From Spisula solida (lineage: Eukaryota > Mollusca > Bivalvia > Venerida > Mactridae): DNA of 64,000 bases. The position numbers were made by a program, and so were the translations under genes. Under the pieces are notes generated by a model, which was given only the letters and a program-made list of their open reading frames with translations, ran no database searches and was not told the DNA's origin. This document shows, piece after piece, positions 57,255 to 64,000 of this stretch (position 1 is its first letter; the number at the start of each line of letters is the position of its first letter). The DNA is taken from the NCBI GenBank assembly GCA_947247005.1, contig OX365945.1:36200551-36264550 (forward strand), written 5' to 3'.

Positions 57255-59085
57255 TTAAAACAACCAATAAAAGAGTTAAAGCAACCATTGCAAGAGTTAA
57301 AGCAACCATTGCAAGACTTAAAGCAACCATTGCAAGACTTACAGCAACCATAACAAGACAGACTACCACAATCATGACAAGACTTAAGACTTAATGCAAC
57401 CATGACAAGACTTAAAGCAACCATGACAAGACTTAAAGCAACCAAGGCAAGACTTAAAGCAATCATGACAAGACTTAAAGCAACCATTGCAAGAGTTAAA
57501 GCAACCATGACAAGACTTAAAGCAACCATGACAAGACTTAAAGCAACCAAGGCAAGACTTAAAGCAATCATGACAAGACTTAAAGCAACCATTGCAAGAG
57601 TTAAAGCAACCAAGGCAAGACTTAAAGCAACCATGACAAGACTTAAAGCAACCAAGGCAAGACTTAAAGCAACCATGACAAGACTTAAAGCAACCATTGC
57701 AAGAGTTAAAGCTGACAAGACTTAAAGCAACCAAGGCAAGACTTAAAGCAACCATGACAAGACTTAAAGCAACCATTGCAAGAGTTAAAGCTGACAAGAC
57801 TTAAAGCAACCATTGCAAGAGTAAAAGCAACCATTGCAAGAGTTAAAGCTGACAAGACTTAAAGCAACCAAGGCAAGACTTAAAGCAACCATGACAAGAC
57901 TTAAAGCAACCATTGCAAGAGTTAAAGCTGACAAGACTTAAAGCAACCATTGCAAGAGTTAAAGCAACCATTGCAAGAGTTAAAGCAACCAAGGCAAGAC
58001 TTAAAGCAACCATGACAAGACTTAAAGCAACCATGACAAGACTTAAAGCAACCATGACAAGACTTAAAGCAACCATGGCAAGACTTAAAGCAACCATAAC
58101 AAGACTTAAAGCAACCATGACAAGACTTAAAGCAACCATTGCAAGAGTTAAAGCTGACAAGACTTAAAGCAACCAAGGCAAGACTTAAAGCAACCATGAC
58201 AAGACTTAAAGCAACCATTGCAAGAGTTAAAGCTGACAAGACTTAAAGCAACCATTGCAAGAGTTAAAGCAACCATTGCAAGAGTTAAAGCAACCAAGGC
58301 AATACTTAAAGCAACCATGACAAGACTTAAAGCAACCATGACAAGACTTAAAGCAACCATGACAAGACTTAAAGCAACCATGGCAAGACTTAAAGCAACC
58401 ATGACAAGACTTAAAGCAACCATGACAAGACTTAAAGCAACCATTGCAAGAGTTAAAGCAACCAAGGCAAGACTTAAAGCAACCATGACAAGACTTAAAG
58501 CAACCAAGGCAAGACTTAAAGCAATCATGACAAGACTTAAAGCAACCATGACAAGACTTAAAGCAACCATAACAAGACTTAAAGCAACCATGACAAGACT
58601 TAAAGCAACCATTGCAAGAGTTAAAGCAACCATGACAAGACTTAAAGCAACCATGACAAGACTTAAAGCAACCATAACAAGACTTAAAGCAACCATGACA
58701 AGACTTAAAGCAACCATAACAAGACTTAAAGCAATCATGACAAGACTTAAAGCAACCATGACAAGACTTAAAGCAACCATGACAAGACTTAAAGCAACCA
58801 TGACAAGACTTAAAGCAACCATGACAAGACTTAAAGCAATCATGACAAGACTTAAAGCAACCATGTTAAGACTTAAAGCAACCATAACAAGACTTAAAGC
58901 AACCATAACAAGACTTAAAGCAACCATGACAAGACTTAAAGCAACCATTGCAAGAGTTAAAGCTGACAAGACTTAAAGCAACCATTGCAAGAGTTAAAGC
59001 AACCATTGCAAGAGTTAAAGCAACCATTGCAAGCATTAAAGCAACCAAGGCAAGACAGACTTCCACAATCATGACAAGACTAAAT
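57255..59085. repeat. 21 bp satellite array, about 87 copies with higher-order structure
   Basis: Basic unit ACAAGACTTAAAGCAACCAT plus G, with ATTGCAAGAGTTAAAGCAACC and AAGGCAAGACTT variants. The junction GTTAAAGCTGACAAGACTT recurs at about 57708, 57787, 57845, 57922, 58148, 58226 and 58957, with 78 bp spacing in several cases, marking larger amplified blocks. All 84-273 codon frames here are period-7 artefacts. Confidence 0.95.
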
Positions 59086-59089
59086 GCAA

Positions 59090-60150
59090 CCAGAAACAAG
59101 TGGAGCCACCAAAACTTTCCTATAAATGCTTTGAACCACCTCATATGTTCAGTGTAACACCTTTTTGTAAAGTAATTATTTTAAGGCCAATGGAAAGAAT
59201 GTCAACTTCATCCAGATTGTTATCTCTATATCACCAACATGCTGTCAGATCAAGGACAAACTGAGACCTCCAAACAGATCTGAAGTAGATAGTACTAGCT
59301 TTATATCCACATAATTATAGTCAAAATAATATTCACATTGAATAATTAAGTAATTTTAGCATCAAAATAGTACAAATCAGTTGTCAATTGAGAAAAATAT
59401 TTCTTAATTTGAACTTACTATAACGACAACAGACAACATCTGGTATGTGGGATATTACACTAGTACATTAATTGTATTATAACTGTACAAATATAATGTA
59501 TGTTATTCAAAATCTTTTTTAATCAGACTATAATTCGATCAACAGTAACCCTGAAATTCTTTTTATCAAATTAATCTGCAGAATTTTGCTGACAGCACAA
59601 GGTTAGGTAGTTCAGATTATATATATTTTACTGTTTACATCAAAACAATGTACTGATCGATCAGTATTTACCTTTCACAGGCATACAAATAGTGGAACCT
59701 TTAAGTAGCAATAAAATACAGCGGGTCTGGAACATACAATTTGTAAACCATGGAATGTAGCTACAGGAACATTGGAGTGCTACCTGATACAACCATACTG
59801 TCATATCTTACAATCCAATTAATGATAGCAACACTTGATTGGTGTAACTTAATCAAGGTGACAATTACGATATTAATCATTAATGAATGACAAATACTTA
59901 AAGTACAAACATTAAGCTTGAGTACGGGGAAGACAAAACTAGTATAAGAATTAGGTTAAATGCTACATTGATTCAATAGATAATGAAATCCTGTTCAATC
60001 ATTTATCTATGCAGGTTTGCAAATATATCACCAGACCAGAATTTAAGCCATTTGACTGCTGTATTTTTTAAGGTAATAACTAAAGTTTTTACAATGAAAT
60101 GTACACATATAATTGTTTGTTAAAATGGATAATAGATTAAATGTTTACTA
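59090..60150. other. No gene recognised
   Basis: AT-rich intergenic sequence. Confidence 0.5.
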
Positions 60151-60152
60151 AT

Positions 60153-60360
60153 TATGCCCCACATCTTTATTGAGGGGTAAATTTTATTGCTTATTGCACA
60201 TGTTGGTCGGTTCCCGGTAGACCAAATGATTTCCCTTCAATAACTCAAGAACTCTTTGCCCTAGGATCTTCAAACTTTACATGGAGGTTGGTCAGCAACA
60301 GTAGATGACCCCTATTGATTTTAAGGTCAGTAGGTCACGGTCGCTGATTTATCTTGACAC
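60153..60360 (+). repeat. 'ATGCCCCACATC' interspersed element
   Basis: TATGCCCCACATCTTTATTG, CACATGTTGGTCGGTTCCCG and TTTTAAGGTCAGTAGGTCA match the 22.2 and 30.55 kb copies in order. Confidence 0.65.
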
Positions 60361-60364
60361 CACA

Positions 60365-62050
60365 TTCCTGATGGTAATCATCGCTGGGCGGTATGAGTCA
60401 GAATTATAATTTCATTAATTTTCTTGAAATGTATATTCTGAAGTATGAGTCAAGTTTATATTGATCATATGCAATGTAGCAGACAGAAAATTGGATTAAT
60501 TTGTGCATATGCACTATAGAAAATTGTTTGCAAGAGAAATTTCAACCAATGTGAAGCAAGAGCAATCATTTAAACATTTGATGGTTATAATTGGTAAAGA
60601 AAACAAGCCCAGAAAGATCTATAATGGAAACATCTTTGAAGTTATATTGGGAAGTTGCCAAACAGTTTATGAAGAAACAAGTTTGTTCTGGTTGGAAACC
60701 CAGCGAAAACCTCAGACGAGGTCAACTTACAACATTAAATAACTGAATATGCTTTAAAATACAGATCGAAGACCCACAAATAGAGAAAGCTAGACAAATG
60801 TTAAACAAATTAAATGTGCCATTAAGGTGTTGTTCTTACTATCAATATAATGTTACATCAAACCAAATTTTCAATCAATACAATACACAAATAGCCAGTG
60901 TATCTGTTTGTAAAAGAATTTACTGTATTTTGACACTGTTTTAATTGCCCTGCTCCCCCACACCTTGGCAAGCAGCCAAAATCACCATACTATCTTCACT
61001 ATGTTCAGCAATTTTTAAGTACAATTCCTAGTGTGATCAATTTTCAATCAATTAAGAAAACTAGCTTTTTAAGAAAAATCAATTTTCCAAATGACATAAG
61101 ATATCAACGTAATAAATTTACAATAGCTTTGAATGCTATGTTGTAAAACTGTTTTGTCATGTATTATAAATTATACAAACATACACATCTTAATTTAAAT
61201 ATTTCCTATATTCAAAAGAAGCCTTAATCGGTTTCATCAATTATATATGCTCCATTCGGGTGAAAAACCAATCTTCACTTACCAGAGTACATAAATCTGA
61301 GTTTTCATTGATTTTTTCATAAACAATTGAAATCTATGCATTTATAATGATGACATTGTATTAGGTTTGAAGGTCAGGTATAGAATATTCCACCCAGACG
61401 TAAGGTCTCAGATACAGCTTATATAGGAGACATCACCAATGAAATCAAGAAGGCCTTTTTACCATATCAAGAATTTTTATCAGGCAAATCAATATTACTC
61501 TGTGAAAAGGGTCAAATTGTCCAAATACAATAGATTGAATTCGTATAGTTTATACCAAATCCTTAACAGTTACCAATAAATATGCGCATGAACAGATGTG
61601 ACTTCAAACTAAATTTTGAACACTGCTTTCATAGGTTATAATATTATACTAGTAGACATGAAGAACAACATTATTGTTTTTGTATTACCCGGTACCTACA
61701 TTTCCAATCTGGTAATAGCCAAAATATAAACTGACACACACAATCCCAACATCAACAAAATAAGACACATTCTGAGACTTTGCGATAACATCAGTCAAGT
61801 TGTCATCAAAACTTTTACGACAGATAAATCATCCCAACTCTGTGAGATTTTGCAGCAATCTCAGACAATTTGTCAACCCGATTTTTAGGTTGTACTAAAT
61901 TGATTACCTACTAAATTGAGCAACACATGGTGCGAGAACTAGATTTAATTAAACTATAGACAATGCAATTATCTGGTTGACAAGTGCTCTCAATAAGACA
62001 ATGAAATATTACCTGTAACAGATTCAATCAATGATGAGCGTCTGACCAAA
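60365..62050. other. No gene recognised
   Basis: AT-rich. A donor-like TG|GTAAGTGAAG on the minus strand at about 61276 could end an untranslated first exon, but nothing confirms it. Confidence 0.4.
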
Positions 62051-62084
62051 CTAATTTAGATGATACATACGAATAACAGACTAA

Positions 62085-63261
62085 GGGTGCCGTCACACTA
62101 CCCTATATAATATAACAACATATGCTGAATGTATGAGAATTTCAGCAAACAACAGCCCTATGTTCAAGGAGAAATCATGTGACGCACGTTTCGTTCCTGT
62201 TACATACCAGGTACGAAACGTTTCATGCCTGGTATGTAACAGTTAAGTAACAGGTACGAAACCTGAGTCACGTAATTTTTCCTTGAATGCAGGTCTGACC
62301 TAAGTCCTAAACGTAACAGGTAACATTGCGTAGAAGTTGCTATAGATACGCTGGGGTCATACCGTCATATGATTTGGTAAGTTGTATACGGTTACATACA
62401 TACAATTTAGAAACAAGTCAAATAGTTCCTGCGAGCAAATGATGTACCGACTTCATTTGACAGAGAATTGACAGGATCCTCGACCTTCTATCTGCATAAT
62501 TCATCAGCTGATGTGAAATTAAGCATGAAAATCTCAAAATTGTGAGAGAAAAATAAGCGCGATAGGCCAGTAGCTTTCAAATTGGGAAAACTATATGCAC
62601 GATAATTTGACATACAAAATTTATCAACAAATTGTTAAATAATTTCATGTGTAACAAACCAATTTTCAAGACACTTAATTGCATATTGTGACTCCCTTGT
62701 TCCATATAATATGTATATGCTTATAAATAAAACCTCGTATCAGTTCATTAAAAGGTATTATCACAAGACATGTTTTCAGTGTTCAACAATATCAAAGATC
62801 ATAAACCAATGCAGCTGCAGTCACCTGCTGTTTAGATCCATGGTCTCAATATTGCCTGGCGCTCACTGAAATTTCGGACAGTTCTGATTTCTTCGGTAAA
62901 TAAACTATTGCAATGCGACAAAGACCGATGTTATCCGCATGGAATAATGGAATTAGTCTGGTTCACGACATTCTTATGAAATGCATCTTTTTTTGGATTT
63001 ATTTTTTTTGAAATCGTAAACCATCGAGAACAGGTCACGTGCCCCTCCATGGACTTTTTACTTAAGGCATTCCAATATACCTGCTCGCTCAAGGCTCGCA
63101 GGTAATAAGTTACCAATATGTTAACAATACATTAAACATAGTTGAAATACCAATTTTGCATATGTCCAGAGAAGGCTTCAAATTGTTGTTTTCCCCAGCA
63201 TATATCAATGTCTCAAACATTGGGGATACATTGTTGTAATACATCGTAGTGTGACGGCGCC
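62085..63261. mobile_element. 1.2 kb TIR element flanked by 30 bp direct repeats
   Basis: Left end GGGTGCCGTCACACTACCC and right end (complement) GGCGCCGTCACACTACG form about 17 bp TIRs. AATTTAGATGATACATAC..AACAGACTAA on the left (62052-62084) recurs as AATTTGGGTGATACATATAACAGACTAA on the right (63273-63300). No transposase was recognised. Confidence 0.7.
62190..62262. repeat. Nested perfect hairpin inside the TIR element
   Basis: CTGTTACATACCAGG is followed by a 16 bp loop containing ACGAAACGTTT and then its exact complement CCTGGTATGTAACAG. A second overlapping pair is GTTTCGTTCCTGTTAC and GTAACAGGTACGAAAC. Confidence 0.85.
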
Positions 63262-63599
63262 ATAACACAATTAATTTGGGTGATACATATAACAGACTAA
63301 CACAACTATCTGTTGGCAAGACATCAGCAATGTCATTGGTACCACATATTGCAACCATCCTATTTATGGAAATCATGAATATGACATCAATCCACTGAAG
63401 CTTTACTGCCCAATTACCATCTCAAACAGGATTGGCAAGTCCAGCAAAAAGACAAGATAAATATTGAATATTCTGATAATGTAACTAGGATGGATATGAC
63501 TTCTTATCAACCATATTGTCATATATATGGTTAGCCTGTCAATGAGAGCTCCAGTTTTACAACATGTGGTGATATAGCATTCAAGTCCTTATAGTCCAC

Positions 63600-64000
63600 A
63601 CTCTTAACAACCTGCATTCAGGAGTCCACACTCTAACAGCCTGCATTCAGGAGTCCACACTCAAACAGCCTGCAGTCAGGAGTCCACACTCAAACAGCCT
63701 GCATTCAGGAGTCCACACTCAAACAGCCTGCATTCAGGAGTCCACACTCAAACAACCTGCATTCAGGAGTCCACACTCAAACAACCTGCATTCAGGAGTC
63801 CACACTCAAACAGCCTGCATTCAGGAGTCCACACTCTAACAACCTGCATTCAGGAGTCCACACTCTAACAGCCTGCATTCAGGAGTCCACACTCTAACAA
63901 CCTGCATTCAGGAGTCCACACTCAAACAGCCTGCATTCAGGAGTCCACACTCTAACAACCTGCATTCAGGAGTCCACACTCTAACAGCCTGCATTCAGGA
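63600..64000. repeat. 29 bp minisatellite running off the window end (14 or more copies)
   Basis: The unit contains AGTCCACACTC(A/T)AACA(G/A)CC and TGCATTCAGG. The A/T and G/A variants are distributed in blocks. The array is cut by the window edge. Confidence 0.93.

Noticed and set aside
57152..59157. Many 70-273 codon frames (M-V-A-L-S-L and M-T-R-L-K-A-T repeats)
   Set aside because: Period-7 peptides from a 21 bp satellite, open on both strands; composition only.
63600..64000. CRISPR-like array
   Set aside because: Units are contiguous 29 bp repeats with no unique spacers; an ordinary minisatellite in a eukaryotic genome.

Overview
The window is a 64 kb piece of an AT-rich, intron-rich animal genome. 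The dense load of short interspersed elements and minisatellites, together with the gene content, points to a lophotrochozoan, most likely a bivalve mollusc. The repeats that suggest this start with 'TTAGCTCACCTG', 'TAGCTCCACTATTCG' or 'ATGCCCCC', or are tRNA-derived SINEs. The species assignment is inference; no bacterial, organellar or viral gene organisation is present.

Three protein-coding loci can be supported. (1) On the minus strand at 4331-4435 there is a first coding exon of a gene running off the left side. Its 35 residues resemble the N terminus of the CFAP97/hemingway axonemal family. (2) On the plus strand, 14 exons between 10692 and 26708 encode 521 residues of a tubulin-tyrosine-ligase-like (TTLL) glutamylase of the TTLL-15 type. 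It has an N-terminal transmembrane segment preceded by lysines, a complete catalytic core and a cysteine-rich tail. The start-codon exon was not found, and a possible alternative last exon lies at 29928-30005. (3) On the minus strand, four exons between 54587 and 39994 encode a 2781-residue protein that I do not recognise. It has an N-terminal signal anchor, then a very long, largely disordered acidic/Ser-rich region, most of it in one 7.8 kb exon. It carries about 15 TQT-like motifs of the kind bound by dynein light chain LC8. Genes 2 and 3 are convergent.

The rest is repeats. TTLL introns hold several minisatellites (55, 29, 43, 69 and 36 bp units), some touching or containing splice sites. 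The most striking is a nine-copy array that duplicates the end of a coding exon together with its 5' splice site. Transposon fossils include a mariner-like element with a decayed transposase (27787-29074), a foldback element split by a pogo/Tigger-like insert (17095-18505), a 0.98 kb element with TIRs of at least 23 bp (41530-42512), and a 1.2 kb TIR element with a strong internal hairpin (62085-63261). Large arrays lie at 57255-59085 (21 bp unit) and from 63600 to the window end (29 bp unit). Long open frames inside these arrays are artefacts of unit lengths divisible by three.

If the identifications hold, the three genes share a cytoskeleton theme: an axonemal protein, a tubulin-modifying-type ligase and a membrane-anchored candidate dynein-light-chain hub. 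Shared function is inference from content and adjacency only.
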